The notes: a model not told the origin generated them from the letters alone. A stretch of 64,000 bases of DNA from Streptomyces sp. YIM 121038 (GCF_006088715.1 NZ_CP030771.1:4340001-4404000); one strand, 5' to 3'; shown: positions 16,163 through 26,002, numbered from the stretch's first letter. Made by a program: numbers and translations.

Positions 16163-16230
16163 CCAGGACGGGAGCGGACCGGCCCCGGCGGGCTGAGGCG
16201 GGGCTTCCGTTTCTCCTCGTTCAGGATCGT

Positions 16231-16259
16231 GCAACCCTCGCGTCACCTCGGCTGTCTCC
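16231..16259 (+). promoter_or_regulatory. ECF-type promoter motif GCAACC-N17-GTCTCC, FG-GAP gene 1
   Basis: GCAACC at 16231-16236 and GTCTCC at 16254-16259 are separated by 17 bases, 48 bases before the start of the first FG-GAP gene. The identical pair with identical spacing precedes the third FG-GAP gene. AAC in the -35 and GTC in the -10 are typical of extracytoplasmic-function sigma factors such as SigE. The sigma factor itself is not in the window. Confidence 0.65.
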
Positions 16260-16307
16260 TCTCTGTCGGTCCTTGATCAAGAAGGGCCACCAGTCACAGG
16301 AGGAACA

Positions 16308-17759
16308 GTGCGTCGCTCCCTCGTCGTCGCCATCGCCGCCGCCACCCTCGCCGCACCGCTGGCGATGGGCACCGGCACCGCGTCCGCCGCGCCCAAGGCG
16401 AGGGCGGCCACGGCCCCCGTCGTCGACTTCAACAAGGACGGCTACGCCGACCTCGTGCTCGGCGCCCCGCACGCGACGGTCGGCGGCAAGCAGGAAGCCG
16501 GGTACGTGGCCGTCGTGTACGGGTCCAAGAGCGGGGCGGACCGGGCCCACCGGAAGGTCATCGACAGGTCGAGCGCGGGCGTGCCCGGGGAGGTCGGCGA
16601 GTACGGGGCCTTCGGCCGGGAGCTGACCACCGCCGACCTCGACGGGGACGGGTACACGGACCTGGTCGTGGGCTCCTACTCGGGCGCCACCGTGGTGCTC
16701 TGGGGCTCCGCCGCCGGTCTCGCCGACGCGGCCGCCGAACTGCCGGGCGCGGGCGGGTCGCTGGCCACCGGCGACTTCGACGGCGACGGGCACCGCGACC
16801 TGGTGACGCAGGAGTACAAGTCCGCGCCCGAGAGCGACGACACGGGCATGACCGTCTCGTACGGGCCGTTCACGCGCGGCGGCGAGGCGGCCAGGAAGGA
16901 CGCGATCGGGTTCGGCTCCTTCCGCGAGCTCGGCGACTTCGTCGCGGGCGACCTGGACGGCGACGGCGTCGACGACCTCGTCACCAGCCACGGCTTCGAG
17001 GACCGGGCGTACGGCAGCCGGTTCTGGAAGGGCTCCAAGGCCGGTCTCGGCCACACGTACAAGGGCATCAAGGCCTCCGTGGGCGGTGCCGTCGCGGACG
17101 TCGACGGCGACGGCTACGGCGACTTCGTCACCCGCGACAACGGCTCCAGCAACGAGGACAACGACACCGAGGCGGGCACCGTCCGCGTCGACTACGGCAG
17201 CAAGAACGGCCCCGCCGCCACCCGCAGCGTGAAGATCACCCAGGACAGCCCCGGCGTCCCGGGCGTCGGCGAGACGGGCGGGTACGTCGGCGACGAGTTC
17301 AACAGCGGCGACCAGTTCGGCGCCTCGATCAGCGCGGGCGACGTCAACGGCGACGGCTACGCCGACATCGCCGTCGGCGTCCCCGGCGAAGACGTCACCG
17401 CCTCTGGAAAGAACGTTCTAGACAGCGGCAACTTCGTTCTCCTCAAGGGCGCCAAGAGCGGCCTCAGCGGCACCGGCGCGCAGGCCTTCACCCAGACCAC
17501 GGCGGGCGTGCCCGGCGCGTCCGAGAAGGGCGACCGCTTCGGCGCCCACGTCCTGCTGTCCGACGTCAACGGCGACAAGAAGGCCGACCTGACGGTCACC
17601 GCGCCCTGGGAGGACGGCACGTACCAGGACTCGGGCGCGGCCTGGGTGTTCAAGGGCGCCGCCACCGGCCTGACGACGGCCGGGATCGCCTCCTTCGGCC
17701 CGGCCGCGCTCGGCGCCCCGGAGAAGGAAGCCCGCCTGGGCGAGCGCCTCGCGCGCTAG
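16308..17759 (+). CDS. Secreted FG-GAP/integrin-alpha-like repeat protein 1
   Basis: A protein of 483 residues with a Sec signal peptide (RRSLVVAIAAATLAAPLAMGTGTASAAP) and about seven FG-GAP blades forming a beta-propeller. Each blade carries a calcium-binding D-x-(D/N)-x-DG motif (DFNKDGYADL, DLDGDGYTDL, DFDGDGHRDL, DLDGDGVDDL, DVDGDGYGDF, DVNGDGYADI, DVNGDKKADL). There is no catalytic or anchor domain, so it is probably released, or held to the surface by other means, and may bind carbohydrate or protein. The GTG at 16308 follows AGGAGG by four bases. It is the first of three tandem paralogues. Confidence 0.92.
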   Translation: MRRSLVVAIAAATLAAPLAMGTGTASAAPKARAATAPVVDFNKDGYADLVLGAPHATVGGKQEAGYVAVVYGSKSGADRAHRKVIDRSSAGVPGEVGEYGAFGRELTTADLDGDGYTDLVVGSYSGATVVLWGSAAGLADAAAELPGAGGSLATGDFDGDGHRDLVTQEYKSAPESDDTGMTVSYGPFTRGGEAARKDAIGFGSFRELGDFVAGDLDGDGVDDLVTSHGFEDRAYGSRFWKGSKAGLGHTYKGIKASVGGAVADVDGDGYGDFVTRDNGSSNEDNDTEAGTVRVDYGSKNGPAATRSVKITQDSPGVPGVGETGGYVGDEFNSGDQFGASISAGDVNGDGYADIAVGVPGEDVTASGKNVLDSGNFVLLKGAKSGLSGTGAQAFTQTTAGVPGASEKGDRFGAHVLLSDVNGDKKADLTVTAPWEDGTYQDSGAAWVFKGAATGLTTAGIASFGPAALGAPEKEARLGERLAR

Positions 17760-17827
17760 TCCCCGTACCACCTCCGAAACACCACCTCGTACGCCCACCA
17801 ACTCGTATGCACACCCCAGGAGATCCA

Positions 17828-19291
17828 GTGCGCCGCTCCCTCATCGCAGCCGTCGCGGCGGCCGCGGTCGCCGTACCGCTCACGCTCACCGCGACGGGCA
17901 CCGCGTCCGCGGCACCCAGGCCCCCCAAGGCACCGGTGACGGACTTCAACAAGGACGGGTACGCCGACCTCGCGTTCAGCGCCGCGTACGGCTCCGCCGG
18001 AGGCAAGAAGGGCGCCGGGTACGTCGCCGTCGTGTACGGGTCCGAGAACGGCCCCGACCGCGCGCACCCGCGCCTCATCGACCGCACCACCCCGGGCGTC
18101 CCCGGTGACGCCCGTGAGGACGACCTGTTCGGCAGCGAACTGGTCGTCGGCGACTTCAACAAGGACGGCTACACCGACCTCGTCGCCGGCGGGCACCCCA
18201 TGACCAAGGCGGTCCTCCTGTGGGGCTCCGCCACCGGTCTGACCGGCGCCTCCGGCGAAGTCGCCAACGGGGCGTACGGCAACATCACGGCCGGGGACTT
18301 CGACGGCGACGGGAACCGCGACCTGGTGAACGAGGTCTACCCGGAGCACGGCAACGACGTGGCGACCCTGACCGTCTCCTACGGCCCGTTCACGGCCCAG
18401 GGCCACCCGGCCAGGAAGAAGGCCGTGCGCGTCCCGACGGAGCCCGGCCTCCTGGACCTCGTGGCCGGGGACCTGAACGGCGACGGCGTCGACGACCTCG
18501 TCACCAACAACGGCGACGAGGACGGACCGCTCGCCAGCCGCTTCTGGAAGGGGACGAGGAACGGCCTCAGCGGCACCTCCGCCAAGGCCCTCAAGCCCTC
18601 CCGGGGAGGCGTCGTCGCGGACGTCGACGGCGACGGCTACGGCGACTTCGTCACCCGCGCGGTCAGCGGGGACGGCGAGGCCCAGTCCGACGACAAGGGC
18701 ACCGTCCGCGTCGACTACGGCAGCAAGAACGGGCCCGCCGCCACCCGCAGCGTGAAGCTCACCCAGGACTCGCCGGGCGTGCCCGGCACGGGCGAGCGGG
18801 GCGGCCCCATCCCCGGCGCGGACGGCGAGTACCACCGCGGCGACCGGTTCGGCGCCTCGCTCGGCGCGGCCGACGTCAACGGCGACGGCTACGCCGACAT
18901 CGCCGTCGGCATCCCCGGCAAGGACGTCACCACCGGCGGCAAGAAGGCCTACGACACGGGCGGCGTCGTCCTGCTGAAGGGCGCGCGGAGCGGCCTCAGC
19001 GGCAAGGGCGCGCAGGCCTTCACCCAGTCCACGGCAGGCGTTCCGGGCGTGTCCGAGACGGGTGACGGCTTCGGCTCGGAAGTCCTACTCTCCGACGTCG
19101 ACGGCGACAAGAAGGCCGACCTGACCGGCACCGCGCCCCTGGAGGACACCACCGTGCAGGACGTGGGCGCCGCCTGGGTCCTCAAGGGCACGAAGTCCGG
19201 CCTGACGGCCACCGGCAGCACGTCCTTCGGCCCCGCCGCGCTGGGCGCCCCGGACGAGCGCTCCTACTTCGGCGCCTGGGTGGGCCGCTGA
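17828..19291 (+). CDS. Secreted FG-GAP/integrin-alpha-like repeat protein 2
   Basis: A protein of 487 residues and a paralogue of the genes on both sides. Signal peptide RRSLIAAVAAAAVAVPLTLTATGTASAAP; the seven calcium-loop motifs are retained in the same order, and long stretches match the neighbours (VADVDGDGYGDFVTR; TVRVDYGSKNGPAATRSVK). The GTG at 17828 has an AGGAG site; an upstream in-frame start at 17807 lacks one. It is separated from gene 1 by 68 bp and has no ECF-type motif of its own, so it is probably co-transcribed with gene 1. Confidence 0.92.
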   Translation: MRRSLIAAVAAAAVAVPLTLTATGTASAAPRPPKAPVTDFNKDGYADLAFSAAYGSAGGKKGAGYVAVVYGSENGPDRAHPRLIDRTTPGVPGDAREDDLFGSELVVGDFNKDGYTDLVAGGHPMTKAVLLWGSATGLTGASGEVANGAYGNITAGDFDGDGNRDLVNEVYPEHGNDVATLTVSYGPFTAQGHPARKKAVRVPTEPGLLDLVAGDLNGDGVDDLVTNNGDEDGPLASRFWKGTRNGLSGTSAKALKPSRGGVVADVDGDGYGDFVTRAVSGDGEAQSDDKGTVRVDYGSKNGPAATRSVKLTQDSPGVPGTGERGGPIPGADGEYHRGDRFGASLGAADVNGDGYADIAVGIPGKDVTTGGKKAYDTGGVVLLKGARSGLSGKGAQAFTQSTAGVPGVSETGDGFGSEVLLSDVDGDKKADLTGTAPLEDTTVQDVGAAWVLKGTKSGLTATGSTSFGPAALGAPDERSYFGAWVGR

Positions 19292-19381
19292 CCCCGCTCC
19301 GCCCCGGCCGCCGGACGTCCGGGGCCGGGGCCCGGGCCGGGGAGTGCAACGGCCCGCCGTACGCCCCGCCTTCACCGTTGT

Positions 19382-19410
19382 GCAACCGTCCCTTCGCCTC
19401 GCGGGTCTCC
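19382..19410 (+). promoter_or_regulatory. ECF-type promoter motif GCAACC-N17-GTCTCC, FG-GAP gene 3
   Basis: GCAACC at 19382-19387 and GTCTCC at 19405-19410, again 17 bases apart, lie 42 bases before the GTG of gene 3. The match with 16231-16259 in sequence, spacing and distance to the start supports a real promoter rather than chance. Confidence 0.65.
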
Positions 19411-19452
19411 CCCAGTGCACCCGCGCAGCCCACAGCAGCCACAGGAGGATCC

Positions 19453-20886
19453 GTGCGACGCTCCCTCACCGCAGCCATCACAGCCGTCGCGGCGACCGCG
19501 ATAGCCGTACCGCTCGCCGTCGGCGGCACGGCGCACGCCGCCGCGCACGCCGCGCGGGCACCCCGCGTCCCCGTCACCGACTTCAACCACGACGGCTACG
19601 CCGACCTCGCGATCTCCGCGCCGTACGCCACCGTCGGCGGCAAGACGAACGCCGGGTACGTCGCCGTCGTCTACGGCTCGAAGAACGGGCCCGACCGGGC
19701 GCACCCGAAGATCGTCGACCGGGGCACGGCCGGGGTGCCGGGCGAGATCGAGAAGGACGGCACCTTCGGCACGCAGGTGACCGTCGGGGACCTGGACGGG
19801 GACGGGTTCACCGACCTCGTCGTGGGCAGCGGGTACAGCGACAAGCTGGTCACCCTGTGGGGGTCGAAGGACGGCCTCACCGGCGCCGCCCAGGAACTGC
19901 CCGCCACCTCCGCCGGATTCGCCACCGGGGACTTCGACGGCGACGGCCACCGCGACCTCGTCAGCAACGACTACCCGGACAACGACGAGGACGAGGAAGG
20001 GATGACCGTCTCGTACGGCCCCTTCACGCGCGACGGCAAGCCCCAGCGGCAGGAGGCCATCCACACCAGCCAGACGTTCGGCCCCGCCTACCTCGTCCCC
20101 GGCGACCTGAACGGCGACGGCATCGACGACCTCGTCACCGCCCACGGCTTCGAGGAGAGCGCCTACCCCAGCCGCTTCTGGAAGGGCACCAAGGACGGGC
20201 TCACCGGCACCCCCCAGAAGCTCAAGTCCTCCCTCGGCGGCGCCGTCGCGGACGTCGACGGCGACGGCTACGGCGACTTCGTCACCCGCGACAACGGCAC
20301 CAGCAACGACGACAACGAAAGCGACAAGGGCACCGTCCGCGTCGACTACGGCAGCAAGAACGGGCCCGCCGCCACCCGCACCAAGAAGATCACCCAGGAC
20401 TCGCCGGGCGTGCCCGGCGTCGGCGAGACCGGGGACGGGTTCGGCTCCGACATCAGCGCGGGCGACGTCAACGGCGACGGCTACGCCGACATCGCCGTCG
20501 GCGTGCCCGGCGAGGACATCGGCAGCGGCTCCGCCCGCGTCCCCGACGCCGGGTCCTTCGTCCTCCTCAAGGGCTCCCGCACCGGGCTCAGCGGCACCGG
20601 CGCCCAGGCCTTCGACCAGTCCAAGCCCGGCGTGCCCGGGGCCTCCGAGAAGCGGGACTACTTCGGGAACCGGGTGCTGCTGTCCGACGTCAACGGGGAC
20701 GGTAAGGCCGACCTGACCGTCACCGCGCGCGGTGAGGACGGCGCGTACAAGGACTCCGGCGCCGCCTGGTACTTCCCCGGCGCGCGCGCCGGGGTCACCA
20801 CGACCGGGCTCGTCTCCTTCGGCCCGAAGGCCCTCGGCGCCCCGGAGGCCAACGCCACGTTCGGCCAGGACGTGGGCCGCTACTGA
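19453..20886 (+). CDS. Secreted FG-GAP/integrin-alpha-like repeat protein 3
   Basis: A protein of 477 residues with signal peptide RRSLTAAITAVAATAIAVPLAVGGTAHA and seven FG-GAP blades whose calcium loops match genes 1 and 2 (DFNHDGYADL, DLDGDGFTDL, DFDGDGHRDL, DLNGDGIDDL, DVDGDGYGDF, DVNGDGYADI, DVNGDGKADL). The GTG at 19453 follows AGGAGG. It has its own ECF-type promoter motif and ends at a strong terminator shared with fbiC. The three copies diverge mainly in loops between blades, as expected for surface-exposed, possibly ligand-specific regions. Confidence 0.92.
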   Translation: MRRSLTAAITAVAATAIAVPLAVGGTAHAAAHAARAPRVPVTDFNHDGYADLAISAPYATVGGKTNAGYVAVVYGSKNGPDRAHPKIVDRGTAGVPGEIEKDGTFGTQVTVGDLDGDGFTDLVVGSGYSDKLVTLWGSKDGLTGAAQELPATSAGFATGDFDGDGHRDLVSNDYPDNDEDEEGMTVSYGPFTRDGKPQRQEAIHTSQTFGPAYLVPGDLNGDGIDDLVTAHGFEESAYPSRFWKGTKDGLTGTPQKLKSSLGGAVADVDGDGYGDFVTRDNGTSNDDNESDKGTVRVDYGSKNGPAATRTKKITQDSPGVPGVGETGDGFGSDISAGDVNGDGYADIAVGVPGEDIGSGSARVPDAGSFVLLKGSRTGLSGTGAQAFDQSKPGVPGASEKRDYFGNRVLLSDVNGDGKADLTVTARGEDGAYKDSGAAWYFPGARAGVTTTGLVSFGPKALGAPEANATFGQDVGRY

Positions 20887-20910
20887 GGCCCCCCGCGGGG
20901 GCGCCCCAGC

Positions 20911-20948
20911 AAACGCCGGACGGGCTACAAGTAGCCCCTCCGGCGTTT
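20911..20948. terminator. Bidirectional terminator between FG-GAP gene 3 and fbiC
   Basis: Arms AAACGCCGGA (20911-20920) and TCCGGCGTTT (20939-20948) enclose a second perfect stem GGGCTAC-AA-GTAGCCC with one mismatch between the two, giving a 17-bp stem with A/T ends on both strands. It lies between convergent genes. The right arm continues into a dispersed Streptomyces repeat (cggcgtttgaggagcgggg). Confidence 0.8.
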
Positions 20949-21016
20949 GAGGAGCGGGGTCTGGGGCGGAGCCCCAGTTTCGGGAAGGGGCGGGATCGGG
21001 GAAGCCCCCGGCAGGG
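20936..21016. repeat. Dispersed intergenic repeat B, copy 1
   Basis: The stretch from cctccggcgtttgagga to gggaaggggcggg, with an internal ggggcggagcccc hairpin, recurs at 29320-29427 downstream of an LLM oxidoreductase gene. Both copies end against the stop of a minus-strand gene. These are REP-like intergenic elements typical of Streptomyces. Confidence 0.7.
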
Positions 21017-21017
21017 C

Positions 21018-23615
21018 CTACACGTCCAGGACCGGCAGGAGTTCCGGGAGGTGGCCGTCCGAGGCCGTGGCGGCCTGGACGCGCTCGTCGGGGACCTCCC
21101 CGTACAGGGTGGTGCGCGGCCTCGCGGGCCGCCCCGCGGCCTCGGCGATGGCGACGAGGTCCTTCACCGAGCGGTACGAGCCGTAGCTGGAGCCCGCCAT
21201 CCGGGAGATGGTCTCCTCCATCAGCGTCCCGCCGAGGTCGTTCGCGCCGGAGCGCAGCATCTCAGCGGCCCCTTCGGTACCGAGCTTCACCCAGCTGGTC
21301 TGGATGTTGGGGATGTGCGGGTGGAGCAGGAGCCGGGCCATGGCGGTCACCGCGCGGTTGTCGCGGGTGGTGGGGCCGGGGCGGGCGATGCCCGCGAGGT
21401 AGACGGGCGCGTTCGTGTGGATGAAGGGCAGCGTCACGAACTCCGTGAAGCCGCCGGTCTCCTGCTGGATCCCGGCCAGCGTGCGCAGATGGCCGAGCCA
21501 GTGCCGGGGCTGGTCGACGTGGCCGTACATCATCGTGGACGAGGAGCGCAGGCCCACCTCGTGGGCGGTCTTGATGACCTCGATCCACGTCGCCGCCGGA
21601 AGCTTGCCCTTGGTGAGGATCCAGCGGACCTCGTCGTCGAGGATCTCGGCGGCCGTACCGGGGACGGAGTCGAGGCCGGACTCCTTGGCGCGCAGGAGCC
21701 ACTCGCGGATCGAAAGGCCCGTGCGGGTCGCGCCGTTGACGACCTCCATGGGGGAGAAGGCGTGCACGTGCAGGCCGGGGACGCGCTCCTTCACCGCCTG
21801 CGCGATGTCGAAGTAGGCGGTGCCGGGCAGGTCGGGGTGGATGCCGCCCTGCATGCACACCTCGACCGCGCCGACGTCCCAGGCCTGGGCCGCGCGGTCG
21901 GCGACCTGCGACAGGGACAGGGTGTAGGCGTCCGCGTCGGTGCGGCGCTGCGCGAAGGCGCAGAAGCGGCAGCCCGTGTAGCAGACGTTCGTGAAGTTGA
22001 TGTTCCGCGTGACGATGTACGTGACGTCGTCGCCGACCACGGACTTGCGGACGTCGTCGGCGACGGAGCAGAGCGCGTCCAGGGCGGGGCCGTCCGCGTG
22101 CAGCAGCACGAGGGCCTCGGCGTCGGTGAGGCGCGTCGGGTCGTCGGCGGCCGTGGCGAGGGCGGAGCGGACGTCCCCGTCGAGGCGGGAGGGCACCATG
22201 CCGGGCGCGGCCTGCTCCCGCAGCGCCTCCCAGTCGCCGTACACCTCGTCGAAGTCGTCGCGCCGGTCGGCGGTGCGGCCCTCCGTGTCGATGGTGCGGT
22301 GCAGATCGGTGCGGCCGGACGAGGCCACGTACCCCTCGTCGGGCTCCTGCCAGGGCAGGCCCCGGACCGGGGCGTCCGGGTTCGCGAGGCCCGTCTCCGG
22401 GTCGGCGAGCGCGCGCACGTGCGGCATCAGGCGCGGGTCCAGCCACGGCTCGCCCCGCCGCACGAACTCGGGGTAGACGCACAGGCGCTCGCGCAGCTCG
22501 AAGCCCTCGGCCGCCGACTGCTCGGCGAGCGCCTCGATCTGCGGCCAGGGCTTTTCCGGGTTGACGTGGTCGATGGTGAGCGGCGAGACGCCGCCCCAGT
22601 CGTCGATCCCGGCGCGGATGAGCAGGGCGTACTCGCCGTCGACGAGGTTCGGCGGGGCCTGGACGCAGCCGGAGGGGCCCATGATGTGCCGGGCGACGGC
22701 GACCGTGGCGACCAGGTCGTCGATCTCGGCGTCCGGCATGCCGCGCATCGCCGTGTCCGGCTTGGCGCGGAAGTTCTGGATGATCAGCTCCTGCACGCCG
22801 TGGTACGACCGGGCCACGCGGCGCAGCGCGAACAGCGAGTCCGCGCGCTCCTCGTACGTCTCGCCGATGCCGATGAGCAGCCCGCTGGTGAAGGGCACGG
22901 AGGAGCGGCCCGCGTCCTCCAGGACGCGCAGCCGGACGGCCGGTTCCTTGTCGGGCGAGCCGTGGTGCGGGCCGCCCGGCTCCGACCACAGCCGCTCGGC
23001 GGTGGTCTCCAGCATCATGCCCATGGAGGGCGCGACCGGCTTGAGCCGCTGGAAGTCGGTCCACGACATCACCCCGGGGTTGAGGTGGGGCAGCAGGCCC
23101 GTCTCCTCCAGGATGCGGATCGATATGGCCCGCACGTAGGCGATCGTGTCGTCGTAGCCGTGCGCGTCCAGCCACTCGCGGGCCTCGGGCCAGCGGTCCT
23201 CGGGCTTGTCGCCGAGGGTGATGAGGGCTTCCTTGCAGCCGAGCGCGGCGCCCTTGCGGGCGATGTCCAGAACCTCGTCCGGGGACATGAACATCCCGTG
23301 CCCGGCCCGGCGCAGCTTGCCCGGCACGGTGACGAACGTGCAGTAGTGGCACTTGTCCCGGCACAGCCGGGTGAGCGGGACGAACACGCTCTTCGAGTAC
23401 GTGATGACCCCCGGGCGCCCCGCCGCCTCCAGGCCCGCGTCCCGCACCCGGGCCGCCGAGGCCGCCAGGTCCTCCAGGTCGTCGCCGCGCGCCTGGAGCA
23501 GCACGGCGGCCTCCGCCGCGTCCAGCGCGACCCCGTCCCTGGCCCGCCGCAGGGCCCGCCGCATGGCGTTGGCTGTGGGACGTCCGTCCTCGGGGGGCTG
23601 TGCGCTGTTGGTCAT
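21018..23615 (-). CDS. fbiC: FO synthase (bifunctional CofG/CofH), coenzyme F420 biosynthesis
   Basis: An 865-residue bifunctional radical-SAM enzyme that makes 7,8-didemethyl-8-hydroxy-5-deazariboflavin (FO), the chromophore of coenzyme F420, from a ribityl-diaminouracil and tyrosine. The N-terminal CofG half has its 4Fe-4S motif CRDKCHYC (Cys85, Cys89, Cys92). The C-terminal CofH half has CYTGCRFC (Cys545, Cys549, Cys552). Both halves are intact and the length is normal for fused FbiC. The ATG at 23615 precedes [12 protein letters not shown]; an ATG four codons upstream is an alternative, and neither has a clear ribosome site. Several putative F420-using enzymes lie downstream in the window. 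Confidence 0.96.
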   Translation of the reverse strand: MTNSAQPPEDGRPTANAMRRALRRARDGVALDAAEAAVLLQARGDDLEDLAASAARVRDAGLEAAGRPGVITYSKSVFVPLTRLCRDKCHYCTFVTVPGKLRRAGHGMFMSPDEVLDIARKGAALGCKEALITLGDKPEDRWPEAREWLDAHGYDDTIAYVRAISIRILEETGLLPHLNPGVMSWTDFQRLKPVAPSMGMMLETTAERLWSEPGGPHHGSPDKEPAVRLRVLEDAGRSSVPFTSGLLIGIGETYEERADSLFALRRVARSYHGVQELIIQNFRAKPDTAMRGMPDAEIDDLVATVAVARHIMGPSGCVQAPPNLVDGEYALLIRAGIDDWGGVSPLTIDHVNPEKPWPQIEALAEQSAAEGFELRERLCVYPEFVRRGEPWLDPRLMPHVRALADPETGLANPDAPVRGLPWQEPDEGYVASSGRTDLHRTIDTEGRTADRRDDFDEVYGDWEALREQAAPGMVPSRLDGDVRSALATAADDPTRLTDAEALVLLHADGPALDALCSVADDVRKSVVGDDVTYIVTRNINFTNVCYTGCRFCAFAQRRTDADAYTLSLSQVADRAAQAWDVGAVEVCMQGGIHPDLPGTAYFDIAQAVKERVPGLHVHAFSPMEVVNGATRTGLSIREWLLRAKESGLDSVPGTAAEILDDEVRWILTKGKLPAATWIEVIKTAHEVGLRSSSTMMYGHVDQPRHWLGHLRTLAGIQQETGGFTEFVTLPFIHTNAPVYLAGIARPGPTTRDNRAVTAMARLLLHPHIPNIQTSWVKLGTEGAAEMLRSGANDLGGTLMEETISRMAGSSYGSYRSVKDLVAIAEAAGRPARPRTTLYGEVPDERVQAATASDGHLPELLPVLDV

Positions 23616-23839
23616 GTCCTTGAGCATACGAGCGACAACACGCGACACCCACAGACACTTCCGCCAGGTCGGGGCCGCCTCCCGGGCTCCGGGACGGCCG
23701 CCCCGGAGCGGCCCCCTCGTCCTCCGCCGGAAACCTGTCGATCCCCTTCCCTTACAAGGGAGTTCACGGCTCAATACCAGAGTTGCAGGCACCACTCACG
23801 TGTCGTCGTCACCGTCGTCACCGACTCCGGGGAGCATCC

Positions 23840-25357
23840 ATGTGCCAGGACGAAGGCCACCTGAACAGACGGGCGCTGCTCGTGACGGGCGCGGCCACGG
23901 CCCTTACGTTGGGAACCGTGAGCTTCACGGACGACGCGGAGGCCGCCGAGCGGCGCTCCGGCAAGGAGACGAAGACCGTCAGGGGCACGCTGCCCACCGG
24001 CGCCCCGGACTTCGTCTACCTCCCGGTGGACGTGCCGCGCGGCGTGCGGGAGATCCACGTCTCCTACACCTACGAGAAGCCGCCCGTCCCCGCGGGCACC
24101 GCCGGCAACGCCCTGGACATCGGCATCTTCGACGAGCGCGGCACGGACCTCGGCGGCAAGGGCTTCCGCGGCTGGTCGGGCGGCGCCCGCACGGAGTTCT
24201 TCCTGCGCGCCGACGACGCGACCCCCGGCTATCTGCCGGGCCCGGTGCGCGCGGGCCGCTGGCACATCGCGCTCGGCCCGTACACGGTGGCCCCGCAGGG
24301 CCTGCCGTACGAGGTGACCATCACCCTCACCTACGGCGCGCCCGGCACCACCCCGAAGCCGTCGTACCCGCCGGAGCGGGCGAAGGGCCGGGGGCGTGCC
24401 TGGTACCGGGGCGACTGCCATCTGCACACCTGGTACTCCGACGGGCGCCGCACCCCCGCCGAGATCGGGGCGCTCGCCCGCGCGGCGGGCCTGGACTTCA
24501 TCAACACCTCCGACCACAACACGCAGTCGTCGCACGCCCACTGGTCCGACGTCGCCGGTGACGACCTGCTCGTCCTGCTCGGCGAGGAGATCACCACCCG
24601 CAACGGCCACGTCCTCGCGATCGGCACCGAGCCCGGCACCTTCGTCGACTGGCGCTACCGGGCCCGCGACAACCGCTTCGGCCACTACGCCCGCGCCGTG
24701 CGCCGCTCCGGCGGCCTCGTGGTGCCCGCCCACCCGCACGCCACCTGCGTCGGCTGCAACTGGAAGTTCGGCTTCGGCGAGGCCGACGCGGTCGAGGTGT
24801 GGAACGGCGCCTACTCCCCCGAGGACGAGGTCGCCCTCTCCGAGTGGGACAACGCCCTGGTGGCGGCCGCGCGCGGCGGGCGCCGCTGGACGCCCGCGAT
24901 GGGCAACAGCGACGCCCACCGCGACCCGGACCCGGTGGGCCGCCCGCAGACCGTCGTCCTCGCCGACGACCTGACCCGCGAGGCCGTCCAGGAGGGCATC
25001 CGCGCGGGCCGCTCCTACATCGCCGAGGCCAAGGAGGTCGAGCTGACCTTCTCCGCGGCCGGCGGCAAGGGCCGCCACGCGGGCATCGGCGAGCGCCTGC
25101 GCGTGGACGCCGACGACCCGGTGACGGTGCGCCTGGACGTCAAGGGCGCCCCCGGCTGCGTCATCCGCTTCGTCACCGACCAGGGCGTCCTGTTCACCGG
25201 CCCGCCCATCGACGACACGGGCACCGGCTCGGCCGAGTGGCGCACCACGGCCTCCTACGCCGCCTACGTGCGCGCCGAGGTCCGCAAGCCCCAGCTGACC
25301 CCGCCCCTGCCGGGCCCCATGCGGGCCCTCACCAACCCGATCTTCCTGGGCCGCTGA
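23840..25357 (+). CDS. CehA/McbA family PHP-domain metallohydrolase, exported
   Basis: A protein of 505 residues. The N-terminus (NRRALLVTGAATALTLGTVSF) is a twin-arginine signal. Residues about 45-170 form a beta-sandwich-like domain; residues about 190-400 form a PHP-type metal-dependent hydrolase with GDCHLHTWYSDG, INTSDHN, VPAHPHA and GNSDAHRD motifs supplying His and Asp ligands. A C-terminal beta domain follows. The family includes the carbaryl hydrolases CehA and McbA and phosphoesterases. The ATG at 23840 has a GGGGAG site. It is divergent from fbiC across 224 bp containing a short CCCTT-AC-AAGGG palindrome. Confidence 0.88.
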   Translation: MCQDEGHLNRRALLVTGAATALTLGTVSFTDDAEAAERRSGKETKTVRGTLPTGAPDFVYLPVDVPRGVREIHVSYTYEKPPVPAGTAGNALDIGIFDERGTDLGGKGFRGWSGGARTEFFLRADDATPGYLPGPVRAGRWHIALGPYTVAPQGLPYEVTITLTYGAPGTTPKPSYPPERAKGRGRAWYRGDCHLHTWYSDGRRTPAEIGALARAAGLDFINTSDHNTQSSHAHWSDVAGDDLLVLLGEEITTRNGHVLAIGTEPGTFVDWRYRARDNRFGHYARAVRRSGGLVVPAHPHATCVGCNWKFGFGEADAVEVWNGAYSPEDEVALSEWDNALVAAARGGRRWTPAMGNSDAHRDPDPVGRPQTVVLADDLTREAVQEGIRAGRSYIAEAKEVELTFSAAGGKGRHAGIGERLRVDADDPVTVRLDVKGAPGCVIRFVTDQGVLFTGPPIDDTGTGSAEWRTTASYAAYVRAEVRKPQLTPPLPGPMRALTNPIFLGR

Positions 25358-26002
25358 TCACCGCCCGGCCGGGGGCACCACGCGGACGTTGAACGTGTGG
25401 GTGCCGAGGGCTCCCGCGAGGGCCACGAAGAGGTGCGCGAAGTGTTCCTGGCCCCGGGCGGTGTCGATGCCGCCCAGGTCCAGGTGGGAGGCGGGAGGCC
25501 AGCCGAGGTCGGTGAGGAGGCCGGCGGTGACGGCCTTGGCGGCGGGGTCGTCGCCGGAGAGGAACACCGTGCTCTCCCCGGCCAGGGCGTCCGGCGCGAC
25601 CATGGCGGCGGAGTCCATCGTGGAGAGGGTCTTGACGACGCGGGCGGCCGGGAAGGCCCGCTGCATCTCCTCACCGAGGGACCGCTCGGGATGGGTGAGG
25701 ACGAAGCCGTGGGGTTCGACGGTGAATCCCACGGCGACGTCGATCAGCACCTTGCCGTCGAGGACGTCGGCGCAGGACGCGCGCAGCAGGGCCACGGAGT
25801 CCGCGCCCGGCGTCGCGTTCACGACGACCTCCGCCCCGGCCGCCGCCGCCCGCACGCCGGCGAGCGGCAGGCCGAGCTGTGCGCCGGTCTCCTTCCTGGC
25901 CCCGGGGTCGCGCGAGCCGAGCACCACGTCGTGTCCGGCGGCGGCCCACGCCGTGGCGAGGGCGCGGCCGACGTTCCCGGTTCCGATCACTCCGATTCTC
26001 AT
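25358..26002 (-). CDS. NADPH-dependent F420 reductase-like protein (F420_oxidored Rossmann domain)
   Basis: A protein of 214 residues forming a single Rossmann domain with GVIGTGNVGRALATAWAAAGHDVVLGSRDP at the N-terminus (GxGxxG, then an S-R pair that favours NADP) and a C-terminal region with LGWPPASHLDLGGIDTARGQEHFAHLF. This is the NADP-binding F420_oxidored family, which includes F420H2:NADP oxidoreductase as well as reductases of unknown substrate. Its position beside fbiC favours an F420 link, but the family also contains F420-independent members. Its stop abuts that of the PHP hydrolase gene. Confidence 0.78.
   Translation of the reverse strand: MRIGVIGTGNVGRALATAWAAAGHDVVLGSRDPGARKETGAQLGLPLAGVRAAAAGAEVVVNATPGADSVALLRASCADVLDGKVLIDVAVGFTVEPHGFVLTHPERSLGEEMQRAFPAARVVKTLSTMDSAAMVAPDALAGESTVFLSGDDPAAKAVTAGLLTDLGWPPASHLDLGGIDTARGQEHFAHLFVALAGALGTHTFNVRVVPPAGR

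Noticed and set aside
19346..19375. Second GCAAC element upstream of FG-GAP gene 3
   Set aside because: gtgcaacgg at 19344 lacks a GTCTCC partner at the 17-base spacing, unlike 19382.
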